Assembly (NCBI GenBank): GCA_964304625.1
Contig: OZ199838.1
Coordinates: 5,394,001 to 5,458,000, forward strand
Reading direction: 5' to 3'
Origin: Kudoa neothunni
Lineage: Eukaryota > Cnidaria
DNA length: 64,000 nt
Positions 25,888 to 37,386 of the stretch are shown piece after piece. The translations under genes were made by a program, and so were the position numbers. The notes below the pieces were generated by a model that saw only the letters and a list, made by a program, of their open reading frames with translations, was not told the DNA's origin and searched no databases. Numbering within the stretch: the stretch's first letter is position 1; the number at the start of each line of letters is the position of its first letter.

Positions 25888-27058
25888 AATAAATATGGTA
25901 AACTTTCATTTACTACAAAAAATAAATTTATAGAATCACAAAAAGTGAATATAATCTATTCGAATATAGTTAATAATTAAATTTAGACCTTCTAAATGAA
26001 ATCCTCCAAACAATCGATATATTTGATTATTTATTCACAAATATAATTTGTGAAAAAGATGAAACGCAATCTAACATGCTTTTAACATGCTAAATGCAAT
26101 AGAAAATAGGGCCAAGCGGTTTTAAGGATATTTTCTGCACCAATTCTTGATGTTATCGGTTTACTGAAACTCCACATAATACCATATTAACTGATTATTG
26201 GGTCTTCAGTATTACCACATTCCACTAATTCAATCAAAGTTTCGGATGAATCCGTATAGTTTTCTTCAAATTCACTTCCTAAAGATTAAAATTCATCAAT
26301 ACACTCATCATTCTCACTCTTATTTGTACAGGAAAAGCGGGGTCGCGTGACATTATTTGGGCAGATTAACAATATGCTTCTAAATAATAATTTGGAATAT
26401 TAAATTGAATCTTTTCACCAAAAAATGTTAATCATTAAGTAAATTCACTTGAATTTTTTATTTCTCAAAAATTTAAGATTACTCAGCAACTGTTTTATAC
26501 ATCGATTAATTACGACTCGTCCCGACGCAGTACCGATTTGATTATAACGGATTAATTACACAAATGTTCGGTTATTTTTTTCTTCAAATTTACTCGACAA
26601 AATTTTTTTAAACCGGATAAAATAATATATCTATATTTATTAAGTTAATTCATCAAATAAAAATTAACTCACAATGTAAAACACAATTTCCATTTTTAAT
26701 AAAATTTTAACATATGTGCGCATTTATAAATGAATTTAAATTTGCAGAATAGAATTTTACAGCCAGAGTCAATCGTGGGGTGATTGGCAAAGATTAACGA
26801 GAATACACCTGTCTTATGTGGAGTCTGAATTTCGTTTAGAAACATTATATAACAAAATAATTGGTTAAAAAATAGTGCAAAATACAAAACTCCTCCCTGA
26901 ATCAGAAATTTATTGGCTGAAAATTCTCCTAAACCCCATTTAAAAATGGCAGCAGCTATTCGCATAGCAAATTTTAATGATAAATGACACGCACGCACGC
27001 ACACTCAATGACAATTTTTAATCACAAGTTGTATGTAGAGAATATATACAGTCGATGA
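25888..27058. other. gene-free AT-rich stretch
   Basis: No gene, RNA or element end recognised. Open frames on either strand are short and low-complexity, including one at 26696-27004 on the minus strand. Confidence 0.45.
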
Positions 27059-27396
27059 CATGTGGTTCTTAACTTTCGAAAATACGTTAAAATTGGCAAT
27101 TGTAAACGAATGGAATTATGAAATTTAACTTAAAATGCACCTTAGAATAAATATTCAATAGAAATAATATTAGCTGTCTGATAATTAAATTTGTATGGTT
27201 TCCCCTAATTTTTATAGACTGAAGTGTGGTTCGTAATTTTGTAGGGAATTAACACCCGATTCTTTCACATAAACTCTTGATTGAAGAAGAAAGTACAACA
27301 ATATCAGAACTATATTGGAAAAATAAAAAATAATAAAATATTCTGTTATTCAGTCCTTTGATGGGGAAAAATCAATAAATGTTAGATGTTTCAATA

Positions 27397-27840
27397 CAGT
27401 GCAACCTGGGAGCTAGTACCAATCGGAGTTCGACAAAAAAATTTGAGTCAAAAACACTTTTGAGTTCGAACACATATGGAAAGGGTATTCGGAACAAATC
27501 CAATTGGAGCAGAGAACAGAGAATAAAAGTAATTCTAGAAGAAGAGTCGCTCAATCAAATTGAGCAAACGTCATCGAAAGGGAACCCTTTATAATCTATC
27601 GCATGAAAACCAAAAAATATTTACCCCATGTTTCATTTTTGTTATTATATTCAATATTTATTTTTTATATTTTATACACACAAGGTATGCAGTTTTTTCG
27701 TAAAAAAATAATAAAAAGGTCATTTATTTGATGCGCGGTAACGGATTAAACTAATTTTCTTTATTTTGCAGGGGAAAAAATTATTTGGAGTTCGAACACA
27801 CTTCTAGAACGGATTATGGTCGAATTCCGAGGTTACACTG
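27397..27840. mobile_element. 444-bp Tc1/mariner-type MITE nested in the pogo element
   Basis: TA dinucleotides flank it (27395-27396 and 27841-27842). Inverted ends are CAGTGCAACCTGGGA and, reversed, CAGTGTAACCTCGGA. The internal sequence repeats GAGTTCGA/GGTCGAATTCC-type motifs. A short open frame (27379-27594) crosses the left boundary and is unlikely to be a gene. Confidence 0.78.
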
Positions 27841-27842
27841 TA

Positions 27843-28220
27843 CGATAAAACGTTACATTTCTTTCATCGAAGCTTCAATGGAACTCGTACCTTCTAATAT
27901 TTTGGGTGCACTTTTTTTAATTGCGAATGCTTGGGATTTGATAACCAAAACAACTATTGTTAATTGTTTTACCAAGACAAAATTCAATCACAACAATATT
28001 TCTGCTGTTCCCAATAATTTAAATAATAACGATAATTAAAATTTAGAATCCGTATTTTCTGGTGGGATAAATGAAACGATCAATGATGCAATAACATCGA
28101 ACGTTGTGGATATCGGAAGTGTCAATCTCTCCGATGCACATTAAAATATCATAATAGTTAGTGAATATCCCGACGATTCCACCGAAACTGAAATAAACGA
28201 GAATATGTCTGAATTAAAAG
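27843..28220 (+). pseudogene. C-terminal fragment of a pogo/Tigger transposase
   Basis: The frame running to about 28037 contains FLIANAWDLITKTTIVNCF, the characteristic end of the Tigger/CENP-B-type DDE domain (AW....TI.NCF.K..F). An acidic tail follows in the same frame after a TAA (about 28037-28200), as in the family. The N-terminal DNA-binding part and the catalytic aspartates are absent. The fragment begins right where the nested MITE ends, so insertion and deletion together removed the front. Confidence 0.7.
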
Positions 28221-28443
28221 GTAAATAAAGATATTAATTTCCAAAAATGTCCAATTTATTTAGGCAAATTTAAACAATACCTTATCGTGCATGGTTTGAA
28301 TAAATACACATATACTATGGATATTGAAAACAAAGTATATTGAATAATCATAAAAATTTTGAATATTTTCTAAAAACATATGTTACTAATTACCAGTCCC
28401 TTCTACATAGAGTGATTTAAAACAGCAATGTGCGCGCATCTAT

Positions 28444-28490
28444 AAAAAGTTGCGAACCACACGTACGGTACATGTGGTTCGTAACTTTTT
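28444..28490. repeat. 23-bp near-perfect palindrome (abutting transposon ends)
   Basis: The arms 28444-28466 and 28468-28490 pair with two mismatches around a single central base. Each arm carries the pogo-like end (C)GTGTGGTTCGnAACTTTTT. It is best read as the right end of the 27059-28463 element placed head to head with the left end of a second copy. TA dinucleotides at 28464-28465 and 28469-28470 mark the two boundaries. Confidence 0.6.
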
Positions 28491-29266
28491 TGAGTTCTCA
28501 GTGAGATTTGGGAAAATCATAGTTTTTTGTAGTAAAAATTTGTCACACTCCGAAATTATTTACCATGCAACTAACCACTTTCAATTTAAAATGTCGCACG
28601 GGATTAGTGGCACTACCGAATGCCAACGACTAATGAAAAAGTGAGAATTTTCTTTGAAAATTTATAGATATTTTTTCATCACCTAATATTTAAAAAATAT
28701 GCTAAGTTGACATCAAGTGAAATCGTTAAAGTGGGGCACGTGTAATTATGTTAAATTTTGGAGCCACATACTCTGTGATTGCCACAAAACATTATTTTTA
28801 TGTGAGTTTTAAGGTTATCAGAGATGTAATAATCAAACTCAAGGAGGTTATAAATTAAAGTAATGACCGACACTTACGTATAATCGATAATCTATCGCAG
28901 TAGCCATGCTAACGTGCACACATCATAGTGTTTTATGCATTCAGGTTGAAAGACACATGGGGATGTATCAGACACAATTAAATACTCATTTACATGACAA
29001 GTGTCAAAAATAATATTCAATTAGTCCTATAAAGCTATATAATGTTTTCACAATTTCATTCTAATATGCGCAATATATTTTAGGCTCCCACAATAAAATG
29101 TGTAGTATCACTGAGCTCTTGGGTGAACTTATAAATTCAGATATATATCCAACATCATATTAAAATACTTTTAAATTATTAAAGTATACGTGAATATGAA
29201 TTAGAACGAAAACTGTAAAAATTTTATTACAGTTCGTTGAGACGAAGATTCACGACAAGATACATC

Positions 29267-31411
29267 ATGTCGGCTCCTCAGTTTCTTGCATTTGACGAAT
29301 ATGGTCGTCCTTATATTCTTGTAAGAGATCAAGAGAAAAAAAACCCGTTTGACCGGTATTGAGGCACAAAAAGTATATTGGGTGTGGGGATTACTGTTGA
29401 TTATTTGATTAGTCATACATTAACGTTGCAAAGAATGTTGCCAACAATCTCAGATCATCGCTCGGCCCAAAGGGTAGTTTTTTGATTTGAACAACGATTA
29501 GATTGAAGTTGGCCGGTTGATTGGTAGGTATGGACAAAATTTTGGTCAGTAGCGATGGGGATATAGTTATTTCAAATGATGGTGCTACAATAATGAGTAA
29601 TACTGATTTTGGGCATGAGATCGGTAAGCTCATGGTGGAATTGTCGCGCTCCCAAGACGACGAAATCGGTGATGGTACCACTGGTGTTGTTGGTAATTCA
29701 TTTGGATAACAATTACAATTTTTCCACTCCCAATTATGTTTTTATGTCAAATATTGTTAGCTTAATTATTTTTTTGTCAAATTTCGACTTAATAAAACTT
29801 TTTAAATCATGTTTCAAGAAATTAAAAATTTATTAATAATCACTAAATTTGATTGAATGATTGTGACCGTCATATTTTTCAGTGTTGGCTGGTGCTATGC
29901 TGGAGAATGCAGAAAAACTACTAAATATGAATATCCACTCGAGTAAAATTGCTTCTGGCTACAGTCGAGCGGCCGAGTTGGCATGTAAACAGTTGGATAC
30001 AATTAGCGAGAAATTACCACCTATTCTTAATGACAAAGAACTGCTCATTGAAACTGCTATGACCACTCTTGGTTCAAAGATGTAAATAATTATTGTGTTG
30101 GTTTAACCTTGTTAAAAAATCTTTTCAGTTGATTTAATTGTTGTGTGCACGTACACAGTTAATTATGAATGACTTATAATTTAGTAATGTTCGCATTCAT
30201 ATAAAACTATATCATAATAAATTTTTAAGACAATGGATGGGACTGCTCATAATAATTTTTTTATAGAGTGAGTAAATGTAGAAGACAATTGGCTGAGATT
30301 GCTGTCGAAGCGGTTCTATCTGTGACTGACTTTGAGAGGAATGACGTCAATTTTGAGTTGATTAAAATTCACAAGAAGGAAGGTGGTAGACTAGAAGATA
30401 CCACCCTAGTTAAAGGTGTCATCCTTGACAAGGAAATTAGTCACCCACAAATGCCGAAAACATTACAGGATGCAAAGATTGCAATTCTTACTTGTCCTTT
30501 CGAACCACCAAAACCAAAAACCAAGCATCGTCTAGAAATCAGTTCGGTGGAAGATTTCAAAAAGTTGCGCCAATACGAAAAAGACACTTTCAACGATATG
30601 GTTAAAAAGGTCAAGGATTCGGGAGCAACTTTAGTCATTTGTCAATGGGGTTTTGATGATGAAGCTAATCATCTACTCTACCAAAATAATCTTCCAGCTA
30701 TTAGATGGGTAGGTGGTCCAGAGATTGAGTTGATTGCCATCAGTACTGGTGGTAGAATTGTGCCAAGATTCTGTGAATTGTCTCCTGAAAAATTAGGAAA
30801 GGCTACTTCGGTTCGTGAGGTTCCACTTGGCACCACTAAGGATCGTATGGTTTTCATTGAAGGATGCTCCAACTCTAAAGCTGTCACTATTTTCGTTCGT
30901 GGAAGCAATCGAATGGTGTTGGATGAGGCTGAACGTTCGCTTCATGATGCTATTTGTGTGATTCGTAATCTGGTGAGAGATGGACGCATTTTGTATGGTG
31001 GTGGTGCTCCAGAAATCGCCTGTTCCATAGCTATAAATAATTGCATCACTAAAGTTGATTCGATCAATCAATACACTTTCCAAGCTTTTGCCGATGCCCT
31101 GGAGTCGATTCCATCAGCTCTGGCTGAAAATTCAGGGTTGTCCCCCATTGAGACAGTGGCTGGAGTTAAAGCGCAGCAGATTGCCGATAGCAACTCCACC
31201 TATGGTATAGATTGTATGCGTACTGGTTCCAATGGTAATTTTTTCGGCCGTTTTGTGACACACTATTTAAAAACTCTGGTTAGATATGAAAAAACAACAT
31301 GTCATTGAAACTCTACACGGTAAAAAACAGCAAATCCAGTTAGCTACCCAACTTGTAAGAATGATTCTACGCATTGATGATATTCATCACAGCCAAGAAG
31401 AAACTGATTAG
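29267..31411 (+). CDS. CCT5: T-complex protein 1 subunit epsilon
   Basis: One of eight subunits of the cytosolic chaperonin CCT/TRiC, which folds actin and tubulin. Exons: 29267-29372, 29413-29473, 29528-29692, 29883-30081, 30267-31234 and 31284-31411. Introns are 40, 54, 190, 185 and 49 bp. The product is 541 aa, the same as human. It opens [15 protein letters not shown], the epsilon signature. Chaperonin motifs: [26 protein letters not shown] and [13 protein letters not shown] (ATP and Mg binding). Apical and C-terminal matches are [32 protein letters not shown] and YGGGAPE. The terminal exon gives [20 protein letters not shown]. One oddity: an A-run of eight at 29336-29343 puts the rest of exon 1 in the +1 frame. 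Seven A would give the conserved [12 protein letters not shown]; as written, a stop follows within six codons. Confidence 0.95.
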
Positions 31412-31677
31412 AAACCACATCCAATTTAGCACTGTTGTTAGGCAGTTTGCTAACCGACGTATTAGCTTTTCTCAAATTTACATTATTGTCGAAAGTATAT
31501 ATATTTAGTTTTTATTTATTTTTTTTTCTACACAAATTTCATCTACAACATTCCAAGCATTTATACTTCATTGGCGTAAACTTCATAGCTTCGCCTGAAA
31601 GCGTATTTTGCTTTCAAAAATCGTTGAAAAATATGGTTTAATTCACAGAAGAAAGGATTAACTAAAAATCTGTTTAA

Positions 31678-32318
31678 CCCTCTAAGGCAGGGGTTCTCAA
31701 TCGGTAGTAAAATTTAAATGACAGGGGTAAATTAAGCAACATTAAAATGAGATAGGGAAAATTTTGGCATAATGGGGGTTTTGACATAAGGATTTTTTCT
31801 AAGGAACTATATTATTCGAGACTATTAAACTCAATAGGAAGTTGGCAGAAATGCTTAAAATATTTTTAGAAATAAGTATTTAACAACTATTTATAAAACT
31901 GTTAGCAGTCTATTTCGTGTATATCTCGTTTATCTTTAGCGGTGTGGCCTGATAGTACTAATAATAATAATAACAACACTTAAAATGATTATTTACATGG
32001 TAAATAATATTTAGGTATCACTAGTTTGTACGATATCTAATTCGTCTTGCCCCTAGAGTGTAGAAATCGACCAGCAATAATATATTTAGCGAAATCGAAA
32101 AAATCAAAACAATAGACAGCTTGTAGTTTGTAAGTAAGAGTTGTTGAGTTTAAATATTGGCATTACACAAGCGTACATGCATTTTAGGAACAGAATTTAT
32201 CGTACAACCAACCTCTGTTATAGCTCAACAAGTATAAAACCTTAAAATAAATATGAATTTGGCTCCCATTTTGGGGGGTAATTTTGAAAAAGCGGCTGAG
32301 AACCCTTGCCTTATAGTG
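31678..32318. mobile_element. 641-bp MITE with TTAA flanks and hAT-like inner ends
   Basis: TTAA lies on both sides (31674-31677 and 32319-32322). The outer inverted ends are CCCTCTAAGGCAGGGGTTCT and, reversed, CACTATAAGGCAAGGGTTCT. The outer part is piggyBac-like, but the inner CAGGGGTTCTCAA is the classic hAT (Charlie-type) terminus. The bases outside that hAT end are inverted, not direct, repeats, which favours the TTAA reading. Non-coding. A short stretch inside (32128-32163, GTAAGTAAGAGTTGTTGA) recurs near 49500. Confidence 0.65.
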
Positions 32319-33883
32319 TTAAATTGACTCATTTCAATGAATGTGATAAAAGAAATTAAAATTATTTATGGAAGTTATTGAAATAGTAAAATCTATACAA
32401 TTATATTAAAACATGTGAAAATCAAATTTATCTCGTTCTGATTAATACCTCTTGACTTAAAATAACAATTAGTGCGCTCATTCCAACAAATACTTGCACA
32501 CATAATTATTCTATATGGGTTGGTGATATAATCTAATAAACAAATGATTTTAGTATATAAGGATGAATGTTAACTCCAATTGATGATCTCTTTGAAATAA
32601 GCAAACAATAATCCTATTACTGAAAATCTGGAATCCACTTAACCCCCTCGTAATGCGTGGAAAAAATCAGGCGTGTTCCGATAGGGACCGTTCGGACCCC
32701 AGAAAAAACTATCTTAATGATCTTTAATTTCTTTGTGGCATGCTTTTAACAATTTTTAAATTATTTATAAGATGTTCTTCATAGGAAATTAAATTAACTA
32801 TGATGCGATAATAGGTTACAAAACTGGTCCCATGATGTATCAATATCGGCTATTTAAAATTAAGGAATAACTTAATGGTACAAAAATTAAAACTGAAAAC
32901 ATTTAATCTGAAAATAAAGTAGTCTGGAAAATGAAGAACATTATAAAAGAGGCAATCGCAAGTAAAATTGATCGGAGCGGATAGCAACAGCGGCAGCGTT
33001 ATCGTATAAGATCGGAAACAACAATTTAACAATGAAAGGATTAGATTGAATAAAGGTGCCTTGGATCTAATGAGTAATTTAACGTAATTTTTAGTGTATA
33101 TAAAAGCTAACATTCAAATTAACTCTTGAAATTTGACGTATATATTCCTTTTTGTCAGACATAATTTGATGTTTGAAAACACTAGATATGTCGCGTTAGT
33201 TCTATGATGTAATCTTTAATTTTCTCTGTATTTCTCTGTTTTAAAGAATATGATCTTATAAGTTTAATAATAACAGAAATGGGTTTTCATGATTATAAAG
33301 TTAAGTGAAACGACCTAAAATCCCACGATTTTTGAAATTACATTATTAATTCTCTTTAAAAATTATTAAAATTAAGAAATTTTCAGAGCAATTACTGGCA
33401 TCATTCTAATGGCAAGCTTATAATAACGGCTAGTAAATCCGAAATTAAGATATATTATTTTTGTATTTAGACTCGGTAATCCGCGGTGAAATTCTACGAT
33501 ATGCTAAGAATCATCATTTACTCAATTAAATATTACATCTTAAATATAAACCCTCAAATATACGAGGAAAATATATTTTCTCGGTATATATGTATTTTCT
33601 CTAAAATCAAAACATACTTTTGTAAAGGCACAAAAATCATTTCCCTCTGAGTCACACGAAAATTTACACTTCAAGTAAAAAAGGGGTAGAAATTTCCCCC
33701 AAATTCTGTTCCTGTAAAATTGGCTGAAATATAAAGTTATACAATCTCGAATAGTTTTAATAAATTCTATCGATTAGATTTCGAGTAATTCAAGAAACAT
33801 TATTATTAAGCCCCTCCGCGCTTGCGTAGAATCTAAAGTACTTGTTTTGGCTAAACTTCAGTATGCGTGTACAGACATTAGAA

Positions 33884-34063
33884 CAGCGCTTCCCAACTAA
33901 AACTGAACTCGCACCCCCATTTTTTGACAAAACGAAATTCGCACCTCTTTGCATACGATAAGGTGTAACTGACTTAAAATTTATCAAAAATTATTTTCAA
34001 TTTTGATTGGATCTCGCACTACCCGAAACCAAAGTTCGCACCCCCTAAGGTGCGGGCGCCCCT
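33884..34063 (+). mobile_element. hAT-type MITE, copy 2
   Basis: Same family as 18529-18704, opposite orientation. Starts CAGCGCTTCCCAACTAAAAC. Direct repeats ACATTAGA(A) flank it at 33875-33883 and 34064-34072. The right end is more diverged than in copy 1. It sits just inside the left arm of the piggyBac element, so it is younger than that element. Confidence 0.85.
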
Positions 34064-34089
34064 ACATTAGAAGGTATAGTATATTCTCG

Positions 34090-34830
34090 GGAAATATTTG
34101 CGCCACGTTAAATTTTAAAAAGAAAGTTCACATTGAAAATATAGATACCATAATAATACTTGATTATGGTTATTTTCGAGATGATATAAATTATACATTT
34201 GAAGCTATGATCAATACTGGACTTTCGAGGAGTTATCCTAAATGTTCTTGTGGCTCGATAATGAAAATGGTGTCAAGGAAGGACATTGGTGATGGTCATC
34301 AGTTTTGTTGCAAAATTTTCCGAAAGAGAAGCTGAATTAGAAAATATAATATTTTCGAACTATCAAAGCTTCCATTGTGGAAATACAACATCATGTCAAT
34401 ATCGCATCCTTTTCTATCAGAGCGGAATGGAAAAGTTTAATTCGAGATTTGATGGCTTCGAAATTGGATGAAGAACGCACAAAAATTGGAGGCGAGAACA
34501 TTGTAGTTCAAATCAATGAGACTGTTGTCTCCAAAAGAAAATACAATGTGGGGAGAATTTTAAAGAACCAACAGTTCTGGTTAATTGGGGGAATAAACGA
34601 AAATGGTGACTGTTTTTAAAAATATCCCATTACAGGAATCAGAATGTTCTTGAGAACATAATAGTTGATAAAGTAGAAGAAGGATCCACAATATGGACTG
34701 ACGGTTGGGCTGGATACAATAGGTTAGAAAGTTTAGGCTTCCTTCATGGAAGAGTTATCCATAAGCGACAGCTTGTTTCAGGTGAAGGAGTCCATACCAA
34801 CCGATTGAGTCTATTTGGGGCGTTTTAAAC
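34090..34830 (+). pseudogene. Merlin (IS1016/ISXO2-like) transposase relic
   Basis: The N-terminal zinc-ribbon-like block reads YPKCSCGSIMKMVSRKDIGD (about 34230-34290). It is followed in a shifted frame by LSKLPLWKYNIM. The core block is KIGGENIVVQINETVVSKRK (about 34475-34535), where the family has GG...VEIDE, so the first catalytic Asp is Asn here. WLIGGINENGDCF then follows. The next block reads DGWAGYNRLESLGFLHGRVI (about 34698-34757), then GEGVHTN as in the ISXO2-like domain. At least three frame changes or stops break it. Element ends were not found. Confidence 0.8.
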
Positions 34831-35090
34831 GTAAATACAAAAACGCCACAAAAACCCCCGAAAAACCTTTCCTGATTGTATATCAGACTACCTTTTCGAA
34901 GGATGTATTACAAACGAGAATTAAGAATACTTTGTAGATATTTATTGATATTATATACAAATAAAATGCATTGCTGATTTTTACCGAGCGTTCTCATCGA
35001 ATTCCGAACTTGGTACACGTAAAACGTAGTTTAGCCAAAGATTTTTCGTTGGTTTATCGCGCATTAATAAATGTAATATTTACACCAAAA

Positions 35091-36679
35091 TCAACAAATA
35101 TAGTGAGAAAATGGTGTTATTTCTTGAAACATGCCAAAAATGTTTTTACAGCAAAACACAGAGCAAACGTCACATCTGTTGACAGTTTCTGTCATTGTTT
35201 CTTCCGCACAATCGACACCTTCCACTATTTCGGTTGTTTGGCCTAATCGCGCCTGTTCTTTGAATTTGTGGAACATTATTCATATACTAAGAATTCTTAG
35301 AAATCAATAGGGTAATCATTTCTTCGGCCATTTTTTAACAAAATCTCTCCTCAGAAGATTCGTAGAATTAAATATTTCGTTATAAATGCAGAAATCATTG
35401 ATCAACGAGATGTCTAACATATTGAAAAATACAAGTGGTCAACGTCTAGTGATCCTTTTTACAGCCAACGATGCCAACATTCTCGCGATGGTATCAACTC
35501 CACCCTTGACTGAATTGTAATAAGTTATAACTTCTGACTTATGTGGTGATTCATCGGCTATGTTTGTATTTGATGACGAAGAACAGAGCATATAAACAGG
35601 CTTGTTTTTCTTCGCCAAATATCGCAATATCATTTTTTTGTGGTTAAAAACAAAAAGAGAAGAATTCACGATGCTTGCTCTAGTGGATCTCAAATAAGGA
35701 GGAATCTCTCGTTTATTAGAGCGCATGGTTCCCACCATTGTAACTTTGTTGGTCAACAATTTATCCGCCAATTCTACGGACGTACAAAAACTATCGCACA
35801 CCAAATTTCGCCCCGAACCATGAAAGGGCTCTATCAAATGTAACACGATTTCTTTGCCTACATTTGTAGCGCTTACAGCTTCATCACCACGCTGTCCCAG
35901 ATATACACATATATTGGATACATAAGTCGGTAGAGGATCCACTAGCAAGAAAAATTTTATTCGATACTTGGCGGGTCTCATGGGCATATATTGTTTGAAT
36001 TTACAACGACCCCGAAAGGCAACAAGTTGCTCATCAATGCAAATATCCTCGTATGGGCGGAAACTTGAAGCAAGTAAATCTATCCAAACTTCCCAAATCT
36101 CACATATATGACAGAATTTGTCCGTGGCCTTCCTTATTTCTCTTGTTTCTGTGCCATCGAAATGAGGGATAAGCATGATTTGACGGAATCTATCGAGAGA
36201 AAACAAATCACGGTATATTTTTCTACACTCTTCAGGATTAAACAATTCTTTTAAGGGCTCTTGGTTATCTTTGTGAACACCCATCAGCAACAAATAAACG
36301 ATAAATGCGTCTAGTTCAATTTTGTCTAGTTGTATCCACGTATCACCATAAATGTAGGATCCAGATTGATTCGTGTATTTTAAAATAAGTCGTACATTTG
36401 TTGATTGAAAGATGTCCGAAATGTATAGACCATTGAATTAATATTCTGTTTTATGAAGGAGGAAACGCCGAAACTATTGTACAAAGTGTTTTCAGTTGAT
36501 GTTCGAGGAGATACTGGAGCCTTAGTCTCCTATAATGCCCAATTCTTGTCAATAAGATTGTCGATTAGAAGATTTATATCAAAATCGCGTCTATCTAAAG
36601 ATTCTTCATCCAGAAGGTCGTAATAAGTGTCCGATGAGTCGGAATCTGAGCAACTTCCAGTGTATTCGCACGAACTCAT
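35091..36679 (-). pseudogene. piggyBac transposase (PGBD4-like), broken
   Basis: Begins at the ATG at 36679 with an acidic segment (CSDSDSSDTYYDLLDEESLD) ending in a stop. The main open block (35439-36293, 284 codons) covers most of DDE_Tnp_1_7. Visible are RKIYRDLFSLDRFRQIM, the catalytic region YEDICIDEQLVAFRGRCKFK, LVCDSFCTSVELADKLL, and VKGGVDTIARMLASLAVKR. A frame change near 35439 leads to RWPLVFFNMLDISLINDF, then a stop. The C-terminus has a Cys-rich segment (RCDVCSVFCCKN, near 35150). Less decayed than the 16-18 kb copy, but not functional as written. Confidence 0.88.
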
Positions 36680-37386
36680 CGCACACAAAACCAGAGGGGA
36701 GCGAGCGCAAGCGGGTTAATAATAATGTTTCTTGATTTACTCGAAATCTAATTGATAGAATTTGTTAAAACTATTCGAGATTATATAGCTTCATATTTCA
36801 AACAATTTTAGTTAGACAAAATCTGGGTAGATTTCTACCCCGTTTTTACTTGGAAGGTATTGCTGAAATAAAATTTTTTATGTTTAACTGACACACCTAT
36901 TTATTCCTTATATTTATACTATAAAAGAGGTTACAAGATTATACTGAATTTTAAGAACATTGGTCTTTTATTTATTAGATAAAAAATGACTCCGAATATC
37001 ATATGGGGGTAGATTTCTACCTCATTTTACTTGGAGGGTTAATATTGGCCAGTATGAATTTTTTTTAAGTGTAATATTTTCATACCAATCCAAATTCTTT
37101 AAATTTTTAGAAGAATTCCGAAATTTATGGATGCGTTGAATTTGTCTATCCAAAACTATGTTCAAATCAGTCGGATTTAGGGTCCACGCAGACCCCACTC
37201 CGAGCAGGGAGGGTTAAAAGATATCTATAAAATCGTAATGTTTATATGCTTTGATAATGTTGAGGTTTTAATGATAATTAGTTTAATATTTAAAGATTAA
37301 AGGTTTCATGAACGACTTTCTATCAGGAGAAATTGTCGCGTATGTGTATTTAGAGACACAGAGACGGAGAGAGAATTTCATCTATA

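Larger units (their letters stand above)
27059..28463 (+). mobile_element. pogo/Tigger element, decayed
   Basis: The left end CATGTGGTTCTTAACTTTCG and the reversed right end CGTGTGGTTCGCAACTTTTT form imperfect inverted repeats. The right end is followed by TA. The 1405-bp span includes a C-terminal transposase remnant at 27843-28220 and a separate MITE inserted at 27397-27840. An extra partial end copy (GTGTGGTTCGTAATTTTG) lies at about 27223. The element is old and internally deleted. Confidence 0.6.
33667..36857 (-). mobile_element. piggyBac element with about 190-bp inverted ends
   Basis: The region 33667-33840 is an inverted copy of about 36690-36857, starting with CACTTCAAGTAAAA and CCTTCCAAGTAAAA. 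It includes a palindromic GGTAGAAAT(C/T)TACCC-type motif and a long unique arm. The left flank is a worn TTTA, the right TATT. A further 40-bp copy of the same terminus, ending GGAGGG before a perfect TTAA, lies at 36999-37042. The body holds a minus-strand transposase (35091-36679), a hAT MITE (33884-34063) and a Merlin transposase relic (34090-34830). Confidence 0.72.
32643..37213. mobile_element. outer piggyBac-type element hosting nested insertions
   Basis: TTAA at 32639-32642 precedes CCCCCTCGTAATGCG with the palindrome GGGACCGTTCGGACCC (about 32686-32701). At the right, GGGTCCACGCAGACCCC (about 37171-37187) precedes GGGAGGG and TTAA (37214-37217). The two ends share the GGnCC...GGACCC palindrome design, so they may be one element split by the inner one. 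No transposase of its own was found. The pairing of the two ends is an inference. Confidence 0.45.

Noticed and set aside
27379-28039. Two open frames at 27379-27594 and 27785-28039 as host genes
   Set aside because: The first crosses a MITE boundary and the second begins inside the MITE and continues into a pogo transposase fragment.
20381-29343. Euplotes-type programmed +1 frameshifting at stop codons
   Set aside because: In CCT5 the conserved residues between the A-run and the stop are in the shifted frame, so the change happens before the stop. mTOR and LARS show no such sites.
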